DNA of 39,987 nt from Terriglobales bacterium (GCA_030038475.1 JASHOU010000025.1:1-39987), one strand, 5' to 3'; shown: positions 23,297 to 31,243, counted from the first letter of the stretch. The notes: generated by a model not told the origin, from the letters alone. Translations and numbers: made by a program.

Positions 23297-25942
23297 TTAC
23301 CGTGCCACTTGGGTCCGGGTGACCGCAGGGGACTTTTCCCTTCCTTCCACGAGCACCCTATCATCGTGTCTGTAGAAAGTCAACGAATCGCCCGTGGTTT
23401 TGCCGCGTTCGGCATCAAAAATGCTGGGAAGTGTGCCCGACGAGCCGCCGGTGAGCACAAACTTATCGTCCGCCGACGTGTAGAGCAAGTGTTGCCCGGT
23501 CGCATGACGGGTCGGCTGCGTAATCACAACCTGGTCTTCGGCGATGATCCGGTCTACTTGCCCCGGCGTTGCTGGGTTCGTTCCGGCTTTCGATTGACTT
23601 CGCGGCAGCAAAAATACTGTCATCCTCTGCGCCGTCATCGTTGCGTCGATTTCTGTAGCCGTAACTCCGCCATCGAAGAGGGCTTTTCGTTCCGGGTCGG
23701 AGTAGTGGAGACGCGCCGAGGTGATGTTGATCGGTGTCACCTTCCCCGCCTTGTCAACCTGAACCAGCACGGTTGAAACCGGCTGGTCAAGAGTTTGGGC
23801 GGGAGCGGAGTTTTGCCCCGCGCGGTTGGAGCCGAGTCCCATCGTTGCACTGGTCTCGCCCGGAGAGGCACCGTTTGCAGATAAGCCATGAGCGAACAGA
23901 GAACGCCGGTCTCGGTCGAATTCCAGCGTGGGAGCGACCACTACATTCGCGTCCTGCCACAAATGCGCGTCGCCGGTATACACCGCAATTCCCGAGGAAC
24001 GATGCGCCGTCATGCTGTGGCTGGTGACATGGATCGGGTCGGAAGAAGCAAGCATGGCGCCATCCGGCTGCGCCTTCAGATCGGAGTACGTGCTTTTGAC
24101 ATTGCCCTCGGCAATGGCATCGCCAGTCACGCGGTTCATCGTGAGTGTTTCGGCCGTGGTCGTCATATTGCCGTCGACTGCCCGAGGCGACCCAGTCAGC
24201 ACGATAAGTTGGTCGGAGGTTGTATACTCTCCGCGCTGGGCCCAAGCCTTCTGCGCGCCACCGACGTAGACAAACTGACCGGTCTGGGTAATCGAGCGAA
24301 CGCCGCCCTCGGGCAAAAAGACAACATCAAGCATTCGGCTGGTAGAAACGCGCTGCGGCTGTGCCTTGGCGGATCCGGCCTTGCCGGCGTCGATCAGGCT
24401 GCTCACGATCTTTGCGTTGGGTTCTCCGTGCAGCGTGTCCAGGCGATTCTTATCGGTGAATGTTGCCGTAAATTTGGCGGAGGTAACCACCGTCTTTTGG
24501 TTCGCATCCGGCTGCGTGATCACGATCTGCGGTGGTCCAGTGGTTTCAGCGCTTTCCAGCAGCCGCCCGTCTTTCACAATGAAGTCCATCACTGGCGCGG
24601 TCATCTCGACGTCCTGATTGGTTGTCTTCGGCGCTATCGCTGGCCGTGCAGCGCCCGACGCCGGAGTTGCACTGGCTGCAGTGGAAGCGCCAGCAGCTGG
24701 TATGGCTGAAGATGAAATGGCGGAAGATGGCGGCTGCGGTGTGGCCGCTGCGACTGCTCCGCGCTGACTGTTCTTTTGCGTCAGGCGCACGCCATCTTCA
24801 GCGTGAATCGTTTGCAGAAGCTGTTGTCCGGCAGAGTTGTTGATGAAGTAAAGCGTCGCCTTTCCCGCTGTGGCTTCCGAGGGTTCTGCCTTCGGATTTT
24901 GCGCCTGTTGCTCCTGGGCTCCTTCCGAAGTAAGCCGGACATCGCCGGTGAGAATCGCCTTGGTAAGCAAGCTCCGCGATCCAGTCAGAAAGAATTCCGC
25001 GCGGTCGGAACGAGCACGTGTCCTTGGACTGGGATTCGTTGAACCAGAGGTGTTTGAACTGGAGATCGTTGAACTGGCGATCGAACTCGAAGGATTAGAG
25101 CCGGACATCCTTGCTTGCGATGGCGACTGGCCAAGACTCTCACTCTCCACATCGCCCTCGGCGAGAATGCGGTCCACTGTGTCGTCGTCACGAAGAAAGA
25201 ATGTTGCCTGGTCGGAGCGCGCTTCCTGCTCCGTACGGGTCATGTGCACGTCGGTGAGAAAAACCTGGTGGGGTTGCTTGGTGATTACGCCATGATCGGC
25301 ATTCAGATGAATCGGCTGCGGCCTGTTCACCGTCATTTCAACGGCCGACCGGAGGGTCATGGTGCCCGTCTTGGCTATGTATTCGAGACCCACTGCTGAC
25401 CCGGAGGCTTGCGGCGTCTGGAAAACGACTTTGCCGGTGGCAGAGGCGTCGCCGGTATTCTTGTTGAACACGAGCCCGTTGGTTTCGAGATGGATCGGGT
25501 TACGGGTTGGCTCCGGCGCAAATTGATCGGAGCGCCGCGGACCCTCAGGATTGGCTTGCAAATCGATCAGCACCTTGCCCTTCGCGCTCACATTGCCCGA
25601 TTCGGGATCGAACTCGAAGTCATCTCCGGCGATGCGGTCAAAGCGGCTGGCGTCCTTGCCGTAAATAACGATCTTGACGTTGTGCAAGTCCGCCCGTGCT
25701 CCCTCCTTGAACTGCACCGCTTTGGAAGCGCTCACGGTAAACTGCGTGCGCCCCTCGACGGATTTGGAAATGGAGAATCCGTCCGCGGTTTGCTGAATAT
25801 TCACGCCGAGCTTGGCAGGAATGGTGTGGACAATCTGGCGCAGCCTCCATTGTGCATAGAAGTACATGCCCGCGACAATCGCAATCATTAGAATTGCGCC
25901 CAGTGCGAACCAGCGGCGCAGACGTGAAACTGAAGAGGCCAT
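23297..25942 (-). CDS. Fused LptC/LptA-like LPS transport protein
   Basis: The N-terminus has one membrane anchor (FALGAILMIAIVAGMYFYAQ), then an LptC-like periplasmic domain (KAVQFKEGARADLHNVKIVI; ATGKVVFQTPQA). Several OstA/LptA beta-jellyroll stretches follow, with repeated A-x-G-x-V patterns (VDRILAEGDVESES; AIAEGNVKSTYSD; IIAEDQVVITQP). At 881 residues it is four to five times an E. coli LptA or LptC, so it may form much of the periplasmic bridge as one chain. Ser/Ala-rich linkers separate the domains, one made of 15-bp in-frame repeats. It precedes lptB with no gap. The assignment is firm for the superfamily; the exact split between LptC and LptA is inference. Confidence 0.88.
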   Translation of the reverse strand: MASSVSRLRRWFALGAILMIAIVAGMYFYAQWRLRQIVHTIPAKLGVNIQQTADGFSISKSVEGRTQFTVSASKAVQFKEGARADLHNVKIVIYGKDASRFDRIAGDDFEFDPESGNVSAKGKVLIDLQANPEGPRRSDQFAPEPTRNPIHLETNGLVFNKNTGDASATGKVVFQTPQASGSAVGLEYIAKTGTMTLRSAVEMTVNRPQPIHLNADHGVITKQPHQVFLTDVHMTRTEQEARSDQATFFLRDDDTVDRILAEGDVESESLGQSPSQARMSGSNPSSSIASSTISSSNTSGSTNPSPRTRARSDRAEFFLTGSRSLLTKAILTGDVRLTSEGAQEQQAQNPKAEPSEATAGKATLYFINNSAGQQLLQTIHAEDGVRLTQKNSQRGAVAAATPQPPSSAISSSAIPAAGASTAASATPASGAARPAIAPKTTNQDVEMTAPVMDFIVKDGRLLESAETTGPPQIVITQPDANQKTVVTSAKFTATFTDKNRLDTLHGEPNAKIVSSLIDAGKAGSAKAQPQRVSTSRMLDVVFLPEGGVRSITQTGQFVYVGGAQKAWAQRGEYTTSDQLIVLTGSPRAVDGNMTTTAETLTMNRVTGDAIAEGNVKSTYSDLKAQPDGAMLASSDPIHVTSHSMTAHRSSGIAVYTGDAHLWQDANVVVAPTLEFDRDRRSLFAHGLSANGASPGETSATMGLGSNRAGQNSAPAQTLDQPVSTVLVQVDKAGKVTPINITSARLHYSDPERKALFDGGVTATEIDATMTAQRMTVFLLPRSQSKAGTNPATPGQVDRIIAEDQVVITQPTRHATGQHLLYTSADDKFVLTGGSSGTLPSIFDAERGKTTGDSLTFYRHDDRVLVEGREKSPAVTRTQVAR
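25023..25082. repeat. In-frame 15-bp tandem repeat inside lptC/A (4 units)
   Basis: The units CTTGGACTGGGATTC, GTTGAACCAGAGGTG, TTTGAACTGGAGATC and GTTGAACTGGCGATC lie contiguously at 25023-25082. In the gene's frame they encode a Ser/Asn/Thr-rich linker (SSTIS, SSNTS, GSTNP). Confidence 0.8.
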
Positions 25943-26018
25943 TTGAAGTTAGTGTAACGCGGGCGAGGCAGTTCCCAGTTCGCAGTGAAACCCTTCGAAA
26001 CTTGGAGGTTTTACTGAG

Positions 26019-26060
26019 AACTGACAACTGACAACTGACAACTGATAACTGATAACTGAA
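26019..26060. repeat. 7-bp tandem repeat AACTGAC (6 units)
   Basis: The units are AACTGAC x3, AACTGAT x2 and AACTGAA, exactly contiguous. They lie between the lptC/A start and the end of the RDD gene. A GTTCCCAGTTCGCAG stretch and a GAAAC-type stretch lie just before (25970-26015). Confidence 0.95.
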
Positions 26061-26062
26061 AA

Positions 26063-26683
26063 CTACAATCTCCGCACCAGCGTCCCGGCGAGCAAATCGT
26101 GCAATCCCTGCTTGCGTTCGGTGAATGCGACCATAATGTAGCCGATGCCCAGAATCATCGCCGAGAGCCACTTGGCAAAATGCCTTCCCGTCGCCTGGCC
26201 GAATGAGATTCGATTGCCATTGAGGTCGGTAACTTTCATTCCGAAGATCATTTTCCCGATCGTCGCCTGGTAAGCCGAGCTTTCCATGAATGCTTCATAC
26301 AGCCAGGAACCAAACAGCAATGCGACGAACGTAGCGCCGCCGCCTAAAATCGCCAGGGCAAGAGGATGGACGCCACTCATGACGCCCGCCAGACCGATAC
26401 CACCGAAAATGGCATGAAGCGGGGAGACGACCACGCGCAGGATGATGGCGTCAATAAGGGCCGCAACCACGCGAATCCAGAAGCCCCCATAGGCAATTCC
26501 CACCGCCGGCGCAACCGGATACGCGGGAGCAGCAGTTGCATAGGAGTATGCCGGAGTTGGCGCTGGCGGCATGGGCGGTGTGCCGGCCGGCGCCGGGTTC
26601 ATAGGTGCTCCGCAGCGGCTGCAAAACTGAGCTTCAGCGGCATTCGGCGTGCCGCATTTGTTGCAGAAAATAGTTCCATTCAT
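26063..26683 (-). CDS. Zinc-ribbon RDD family membrane protein
   Basis: Residues 1-25 form a zinc ribbon (C7-x2-C10 ... C21-x2-C24). A Pro/Ala-rich linker leads to an RDD domain beginning GGFWIRVVAALIDAIILRVV, with R and D in the first helix and later G-K-x-x-x-G-x-K-V patterns (TIGKMIFGMKVTDLNGNRIS). Three or four membrane helices are visible. RDD proteins are thought to transport small solutes or ions; some act as Na+/H+ antiporters. The specific role is unknown. Its stop is 2 bases from the AACTGAC array. Confidence 0.85.
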   Translation of the reverse strand: MNGTIFCNKCGTPNAAEAQFCSRCGAPMNPAPAGTPPMPPAPTPAYSYATAAPAYPVAPAVGIAYGGFWIRVVAALIDAIILRVVVSPLHAIFGGIGLAGVMSGVHPLALAILGGGATFVALLFGSWLYEAFMESSAYQATIGKMIFGMKVTDLNGNRISFGQATGRHFAKWLSAMILGIGYIMVAFTERKQGLHDLLAGTLVRRL

Positions 26684-26764
26684 GCCCCGGCACTATAAAG
26701 TCGGATCGGTTACTTGTCAAAGACTGATTCAGCAAAAGAAGAGACGCGGGTGAAGGCGCTACAA

Positions 26765-28669
26765 TCACCGTGCTCGCCTTAGATCCCGCAGGGTCAGCTC
26801 CAGTCCTCCGAACTCGGGATGGTCGTTCATACCGAGCGAATAGGCGATGTCGATGCGGTCGCCGGCCAGCAACTGCAACCGGTCGCAGCATTCCTTCAGA
26901 GACCAGCCCATCGCCTGGAATGCAATGTTGTTGCGCCAAGACGATTGCGATTGTGAGAATGGGGCTTGTGTGATGGCGGGGCTTGGCCCTGCCATGACGG
27001 GGTAGAGCCCCGTCACCACACTGCTGTCGAGATGGCAGCGTGGAGTGAAGTCTTGCGCTCCGGTGGATGCGCCATTAACGGCTGCTGTCACTCGAAGCCG
27101 AACATGCTTGTCTTTTACCGTTTGCGGAGGCGCCATCAGCCGCACTGCTCGCGCGGCGAAGACCGGTTCGGGGTTTTCCATCCCAAAAGGCTCCAGCAAG
27201 ACGAGCGCTTGATGAAGTTCAGGAGTTACCTCTCCCAGCGGCAACTCCCGATCGAACTCAAGCTGCGGCTCGAAGTCATCGAGGGTAAGCCGAGAGCGCG
27301 CATATCCTTCCAAATGTTCGCGCAGTTTCTCCACATTCGCCGCTGGCATGGCAAACCCGACTGCGTGCGCGTGTCCGCCGTAGCGTGAAAACAGTTCATG
27401 GCAGGATTCGATGGCGTGCAAGAGGTGAAACGCGGAAATCGACCGTCCCGAGCCGTATGCCTGGTCGCCTTCGCGCGAAATTACAACCGTCGGTCGCCCG
27501 TGACGATCTACGACACGCGACGCGGTGATGCCAATGACCCCGCGGTGCCAGCCGTCGCCATCCAACACCATGCAATAGGCGTCGCGCAGCCCGGGTTCTT
27601 CGTCGAGCCGGCGCTCAATGCTCTCCATGATGCGCCGCTCTTCGTCCTGGCGTTCGGCGTTCAGTTGATCGAGACGGCCGGCGATCTTGCGGGCGCGATC
27701 CATATCTTTTTCCTGGAAGAGATCGACCACATCGCGAGCCACATCCATGCGTCCGGCGGCATTCAATCGAGGCGCGATGCGAAACGCGACTTCGGTCGCG
27801 GTCAGCGCCCGCCCATCGCCAAGTTTCGCAACTTCAAGCAACGTCTTTAACCCGACGTTTACCGGGCGGCGCAATCCCTCCAATCCCAGTTTCGCGAATA
27901 CCCGATTCTCGCCGAGCAATGGAACGGAGTCCGCGATGGTCGCGATCGCCACTACTTTCATGAATGACATCAACAGTCGCGACAGATCCTTAGCATCCAG
28001 ACGCCGCTGCATCAATCCCTGCGCCAGTTTGAAGGCCACGCCCGCGCCGCACAGATATTTGCAGGGATAATCGCATCCCGCCTGGTTTGGGTTCACCACG
28101 GCCAGCGCCCGCGGAACGCCGTCGGTTCCCGGCAAGTGATGGTCGGTGACGATGAGATCGACTCCACTACGCCGTGCGGCGTCGGCGGCGGTGAATGCCC
28201 GGATTCCGCTATCCACGCTGATAATCAGGCGCACGCCCTCAGCCGCAGCACGCTCGATGACATCGTCGCGCAGGTCATAGCCCTCGCGAATGCGATGCGG
28301 CACATGAAAATCAGCGGCCCCGCCGCACAGTTCAATGGCCGTCTTGAGGATGACGATCGCCGTCGTGCCGTCGACGTCGTAGTCGCCATAAATCAGAATC
28401 TTCTCTTTGCGCTCAAGAGCTGCTTCCAGACGATCCAGAGCCGATTTCATCCCGCTCATCAGCAGCGGATCGTGCAGATCGCCAAGTGCCGGGGCGAGAA
28501 AACGGGCCGCCAATTCGGGCTCATCGATCCCGCGGCCGACCAGAAGGTCGGCTAATACCGGCAAAGCCGCAGAGGGAATTTTCGATTTGGAGTCGAGCAG
28601 GGCCGCTTCCAGCATCCGCGCTTTAGCAACATCAGTCGGATTGGAGATCCATCGCATGGGCAGAACCAT
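26765..28669 (-). CDS. recJ: Single-stranded-DNA-specific exonuclease RecJ
   Basis: RecJ degrades single-stranded DNA 5' to 3' in recombination and mismatch repair. DHH-phosphoesterase motifs appear in order: ILIYGDYDVDGTTA, LIISVDSGIRA, DLIVTDHHLPG, and in the DHHA1 part FSRYGGHAHAVGFAMP. The C-terminal OB-like domain follows (LEFDRELPLGEV). About 45 extra residues are inserted in this last domain between LRVTAAVNG and NIAFQAMGW. They are encoded by a region containing a compact palindromic element. The start at 28669 (MVLPMRWISNP) is chosen; ATG 28657 is as likely. Confidence 0.94.
   Translation of the reverse strand: MVLPMRWISNPTDVAKARMLEAALLDSKSKIPSAALPVLADLLVGRGIDEPELAARFLAPALGDLHDPLLMSGMKSALDRLEAALERKEKILIYGDYDVDGTTAIVILKTAIELCGGAADFHVPHRIREGYDLRDDVIERAAAEGVRLIISVDSGIRAFTAADAARRSGVDLIVTDHHLPGTDGVPRALAVVNPNQAGCDYPCKYLCGAGVAFKLAQGLMQRRLDAKDLSRLLMSFMKVVAIATIADSVPLLGENRVFAKLGLEGLRRPVNVGLKTLLEVAKLGDGRALTATEVAFRIAPRLNAAGRMDVARDVVDLFQEKDMDRARKIAGRLDQLNAERQDEERRIMESIERRLDEEPGLRDAYCMVLDGDGWHRGVIGITASRVVDRHGRPTVVISREGDQAYGSGRSISAFHLLHAIESCHELFSRYGGHAHAVGFAMPAANVEKLREHLEGYARSRLTLDDFEPQLEFDRELPLGEVTPELHQALVLLEPFGMENPEPVFAARAVRLMAPPQTVKDKHVRLRVTAAVNGASTGAQDFTPRCHLDSSVVTGLYPVMAGPSPAITQAPFSQSQSSWRNNIAFQAMGWSLKECCDRLQLLAGDRIDIAYSLGMNDHPEFGGLELTLRDLRRAR
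26967..27020. repeat. Compact palindromic element inserted in frame in recJ
   Basis: Two adjacent hairpins lie inside the gene. ATGGCGGGGC/GCCCTGCCAT has a 3-base loop (26973-26995), and TGACGGGG/CCCCGTCA has a 5-base loop (26995-27015). They are enclosed by an outer imperfect pair GTGTGATG/CACCACAC. Standard RecJ sequences have no counterpart here. Confidence 0.6.
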
Positions 28670-28722
28670 CGCATCAGAAGAACCAGAGTAGCAGCCCCGC
28701 AACTTGGGCAGAAGGTCTTATG

Positions 28723-28818
28723 GTCAGGTCTCAGGTCCTAGGTGTCAGGTCTCAGGAAAACCGTCATGAGAAGTGGAAGCTGTTGTTATTTCTCTGCGAC
28801 CTAGACCTGAGACCTGAC
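28723..28818. repeat. Inverted pair of CAGGTCT-type arrays in the recJ/HDOD divergent gap
   Basis: The left arm 28723-28756 carries GTCAGGTCTCAGGTCCTAGG and a second GTCAGGTCTCAGG. The right arm 28798-28818 (GACCTAGACCTGAGACCTGA and one base) is the reverse complement with one gap. The sequence family is that of 15161-15276. Confidence 0.88.
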
Positions 28819-28866
28819 TCACGAACTTCGCGGCATTGCCGATTGAAATAGAGCGGGGGAAATGTG

Positions 28867-29724
28867 ATGACTTCGGCAACCGGCACATCCAAAGCGGCGA
28901 CAATGCCGGAACTTCGGTGGGATCCGAACAGCGTTCCTCCGTTTCCTGCGATCGCTTTGAAGGCGCTAAAGCTTATGGCGGGTACAGACACATCCTTATT
29001 GGAACTCTGTAATCTGATCCGCGCCGATCCGGCATTCTCGATGGCGGTTCTCACCATCGCCAATTCTCCGTTGGTTGCGTTTTCCAAGAATGTCACCAGC
29101 GTTTTGCAAGCTTCGATGCTGCTCGGCTTCCAGCGGCTCAGGAGCGTGGTCATCACGGTTGGTCTCAAAGCGTATCTCAAAGACTCTTTCACGCCAGTCA
29201 CACGTTCGTGCTGGCGTCATAGCGTAGCCTGCGCGATCATCGCCGAGCGCAGTGCGAACTGGAGCCGGCTCGACAAGGAGTTCGCTTACACCGCAGGCAT
29301 TCTCCACGACATCGGCAGAATTGCTCTGGCCACGGTTATGCCGGAAGCCTACGCCCGCGTGCTCGAGCGCGCTGCCGATCAGCCCCAGGATGCTCTTCCG
29401 ATCGAAGGTGAGCTGTGCGGAATCGATCACTGCCAGGCTAGACGTTCACTGGTGGCCACCTGGAACTTGCCCGAGGCCTTCCTAGAAGTTACTGCTTCTC
29501 ATCACGACCCTAACGCACAGTTTCCGGGCGCAGCTTCATTGCTTCGTCCCAGTTGTGTGTTAGCGGATGTACTGGGGTTTACGGTCGTTCCCTGGCGGTT
29601 TCTTCACAGCTACGCCGAAACTCTAGGCATGTTTCCCGAGCCGGCCCGAAAACGGTTTCCCCCAAGCGCCAAGGAATTGGCTGCGGAGATCGCGACCGAG
29701 ATTAAGGTGATTGAATCCGCGTAG
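28867..29724 (+). CDS. HDOD domain protein
   Basis: One HDOD domain fills most of the 285 residues: the N-terminal LPPxP-like SVPPFPAIALKALKLMAGTD, DPAFSMAVLTIANSPL, SVLQASMLLGFQRLRSVVIT, and an HD-type pair (SCWRHSVACA ... GILHDIGRIAL). HDOD proteins are signalling outputs related to HD hydrolases, usually without catalytic activity. Here H and D are kept in LHDIG, so activity cannot be excluded. The ATG at 28867 has GGGGGA 6 bases upstream; GTG 28864 also lies in frame. The stop codon sits in a perfect 8-bp hairpin. A second HDOD protein is at 18309. Confidence 0.88.
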   Translation: MTSATGTSKAATMPELRWDPNSVPPFPAIALKALKLMAGTDTSLLELCNLIRADPAFSMAVLTIANSPLVAFSKNVTSVLQASMLLGFQRLRSVVITVGLKAYLKDSFTPVTRSCWRHSVACAIIAERSANWSRLDKEFAYTAGILHDIGRIALATVMPEAYARVLERAADQPQDALPIEGELCGIDHCQARRSLVATWNLPEAFLEVTASHHDPNAQFPGAASLLRPSCVLADVLGFTVVPWRFLHSYAETLGMFPEPARKRFPPSAKELAAEIATEIKVIESA

Positions 29725-29731
29725 CGGATTC
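29713..29731. terminator. Hairpin over the HDOD stop codon
   Basis: GAATCCGC and GCGGATTC pair perfectly around a 3-base loop, and the TAG stop is inside. It lies between convergent genes, so it may slow transcription from both sides. There is no U-tract. Confidence 0.4.
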
Positions 29732-29771
29732 TGCGGCGTACCAGATTCTGGAGTAGCAGCCGGCGCAGATT

Positions 29772-30248
29772 CTAACGTTCCTCGTCTTGATCGGGTTCAT
29801 CGATCATGAATCCGCCGCCATCATCGGCCAGCTCTCGCAGGTGTTGATAATTCGCGTACCATTCGGTACTGGCTTCAAAGACGAAGACGCACCCCTGGTA
29901 CGCCCATCCGAGTTGAATGAAGCCGGTCTTGCCGATGTGAGTTTTCAGCCAGCGGCTTTCTTCCAGGTCTTCCTCGGTTCTGTATTCGCTTTCCGACAGA
30001 ACCTGTGACAATCGGTCTAATTCGTCGCGATCGAGCGCCCAGGAATGCATGGTCAGGAACGGTGCGCCGGTCGACTTGGCCAGCTCTACAAAATCCTTCC
30101 AGCCGTCGGGGTTCTGCTCCGAGTCCCAGAGCACAGTGGGAACTTCTTCGCATTCGACATAGCCAAAGAAACGGCGCATGCCCAGGCCTTCAATGAAGGC
30201 CGTCATATCGTCTTTCATGCCGGTGAGGTCGTCGGTCTGTGGAGACAT
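29772..30248 (-). CDS. Acidic protein of unknown function (158 aa)
   Basis: The protein is soluble and strongly acidic at both ends (DDDMTAFIEGLGM-like start; ends DEPDQDEER). It is rich in aromatic residues: FFGYVECEEVPTVLWDSEQN, FLTMHSWALDRDELDRLSQV, FIQLGWAYQGCVFVFEASTE, WYANYQHL. No signal peptide, membrane segment or known motif is visible. It looks like a real gene: codon choice resembles the neighbours, and the start ATG at 30248 opens a clean frame. I do not recognise the family. A 286-base repeat-rich gap separates its start from the DUF507 genes. Confidence 0.7.
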   Translation of the reverse strand: MSPQTDDLTGMKDDMTAFIEGLGMRRFFGYVECEEVPTVLWDSEQNPDGWKDFVELAKSTGAPFLTMHSWALDRDELDRLSQVLSESEYRTEEDLEESRWLKTHIGKTGFIQLGWAYQGCVFVFEASTEWYANYQHLRELADDGGGFMIDEPDQDEER

Positions 30249-30309
30249 GGACTTTAATTATTGTAAGGCCTTAGAGCAGTCAGCCGCCACTACCGAGAAG
30301 GTATAGTCA

Positions 30310-30493
30310 TTGGTCGTTTGTCGTCAGTCGTTCACCAAGTCCGTTCTGCAAAATGCTGCTTTCGACTCGTCGCTGCGAGCTATGATTGTCTGCGAACGAC
30401 CAATGACCGACGATCAACGACCAGCGACTAACGGTAGTGGGTGCTTTTGAAAAGCACCCACTACCCGACTAACGACCGCCGACTAGCAACCGG
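30310..30493. repeat. 7-bp arrays of CGACCAA type, inverted, around a perfect hairpin
   Basis: Units TTGGTCG, TTTGTCG and TCAGTCG (30310-30330) are reverse complements of the right-hand units CGACCAA, TGACCGA, CGATCAA, CGACCAG and CGACTAA (30397-30431). More units (CGACTAA, CGACCGC, CGACTAG) follow at 30466-30486, after the hairpin at 30433-30465. Confidence 0.88.
30433..30465. repeat. Perfect 16-bp-stem hairpin with 1-base loop
   Basis: GGTAGTGGGTGCTTTT is followed by G and its exact reverse complement AAAAGCACCCACTACC. It sits inside the CGACYAA array upstream of the DUF507 genes. It may be a terminator-like or cruciform structure, or a small mobile palindrome. Confidence 0.9.
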
Positions 30494-30534
30494 CTCGCTT
30501 GTGTTAGACTTTCTTCTTACAAAAAGCGTAGATC

Positions 30535-30813
30535 ATGCTCTTTTCCAAAGAATACGTGGGCTATCTGGCCCGCGAAGTTTCCAAAAAACTGGTTGCCAGC
30601 GGTCTGATTGAGACCAAAGCGATGCCCGCTCTGAATGAGAAGGTGCATGCTGCCCTGCTCGAAGAACTCGCGCTTGAAGACCGCATTAACGACGAAGTGC
30701 GCGTGATACTCGAAGCCTATTCCGAGGAAATGCAGAAGAGCGGCGCCAATTATCAGGAAATGTTCCGTAAAGTGAAGAGCGAGCTGGTGCGAAAATACAA
30801 AGCCGTTCTTTAG
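30535..30813 (+). CDS. DUF507 family protein, first copy
   Basis: The 92-residue helical protein begins MLFSKEYVGYLAREVSKKLV and ends with a basic helix (MFRKVKSELVRKYKAVL), matching the DUF507 family, common in Acidobacteria and Deltaproteobacteria-like phyla. The function is unknown. It is followed after 23 bases by a second member of the same family, so the pair probably arose by old duplication and may form a heteromeric complex. No ribosome site of usual strength precedes the ATG. Confidence 0.88.
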   Translation: MLFSKEYVGYLAREVSKKLVASGLIETKAMPALNEKVHAALLEELALEDRINDEVRVILEAYSEEMQKSGANYQEMFRKVKSELVRKYKAVL

Positions 30814-30836
30814 AGGAAGCCGGAGACAATGCTGCT

Positions 30837-31112
30837 GTGCGATTGACCCGCGACAAAGTCAACAAACTCGCCCATGTGGTCACCGATGCCGTTGCCGCCA
30901 TGGACGAGGTCGAGTTCATCGAAGACCGCAACACCATCCGTCTCGAAGTCCGAAAGATCCTTGAAGAACTGCTCACCCAGGAAGCTCGCATCGACCAAGC
31001 CGCGCGGCAGAAAATCGACAGCCAGCGTCGCACCATCATCGAGGGTTCGGAGGAATGGTCGATTCTCTACCGCAAATACTACAACGACGAGGTAAAGAAG
31101 TTGGGCGTTTAA
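30837..31112 (+). CDS. DUF507 family protein, second copy
   Basis: The 91-residue protein begins MRLTRDKVNKLAHVVTDAVA, passes through VRKILEELLTQEARIDQAAR and ends YRKYYNDEVKKLGV. It aligns end to end with the first copy by pattern (helix - short acidic loop - helix with RxE - basic end), though identity is low. The GTG at 30837 is used; GGAGA lies about 10 bases upstream, and an ATG at 30829 is out of frame. The pair is probably one transcript. Confidence 0.88.
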   Translation: MRLTRDKVNKLAHVVTDAVAAMDEVEFIEDRNTIRLEVRKILEELLTQEARIDQAARQKIDSQRRTIIEGSEEWSILYRKYYNDEVKKLGV

Positions 31113-31129
31113 GCTCAAATGCCGTTCAG

Positions 31130-31243
31130 GTTGCCAGTTGGCTAGCACCCAGACTCAGAATTAACCGAAGAGTTGCGACATACCCTTCTCCGCCCTCGTC
31201 GCGTCATAGCCAACTGGCTACCGGCAACTGGGTACTGGCAACT
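31130..31243. repeat. Inverted 7-bp array, GGCAACT type
   Basis: The right array GCCAACT, GGCTACC, GGCAACT, GGGTACT, GGCAACT (31209-31243) is contiguous. The left segment near 31130-31146 (GTTGCCAGTTGGCTAG) is the reverse complement of its beginning. It ends 8 bases before the ABC ATPase start. Confidence 0.82.

Noticed and set aside
26019-26060. Short tandem units that could be mistaken for a CRISPR array
   Set aside because: Units are 7 bp and contiguous with no spacers, and there are no cas genes in the window.
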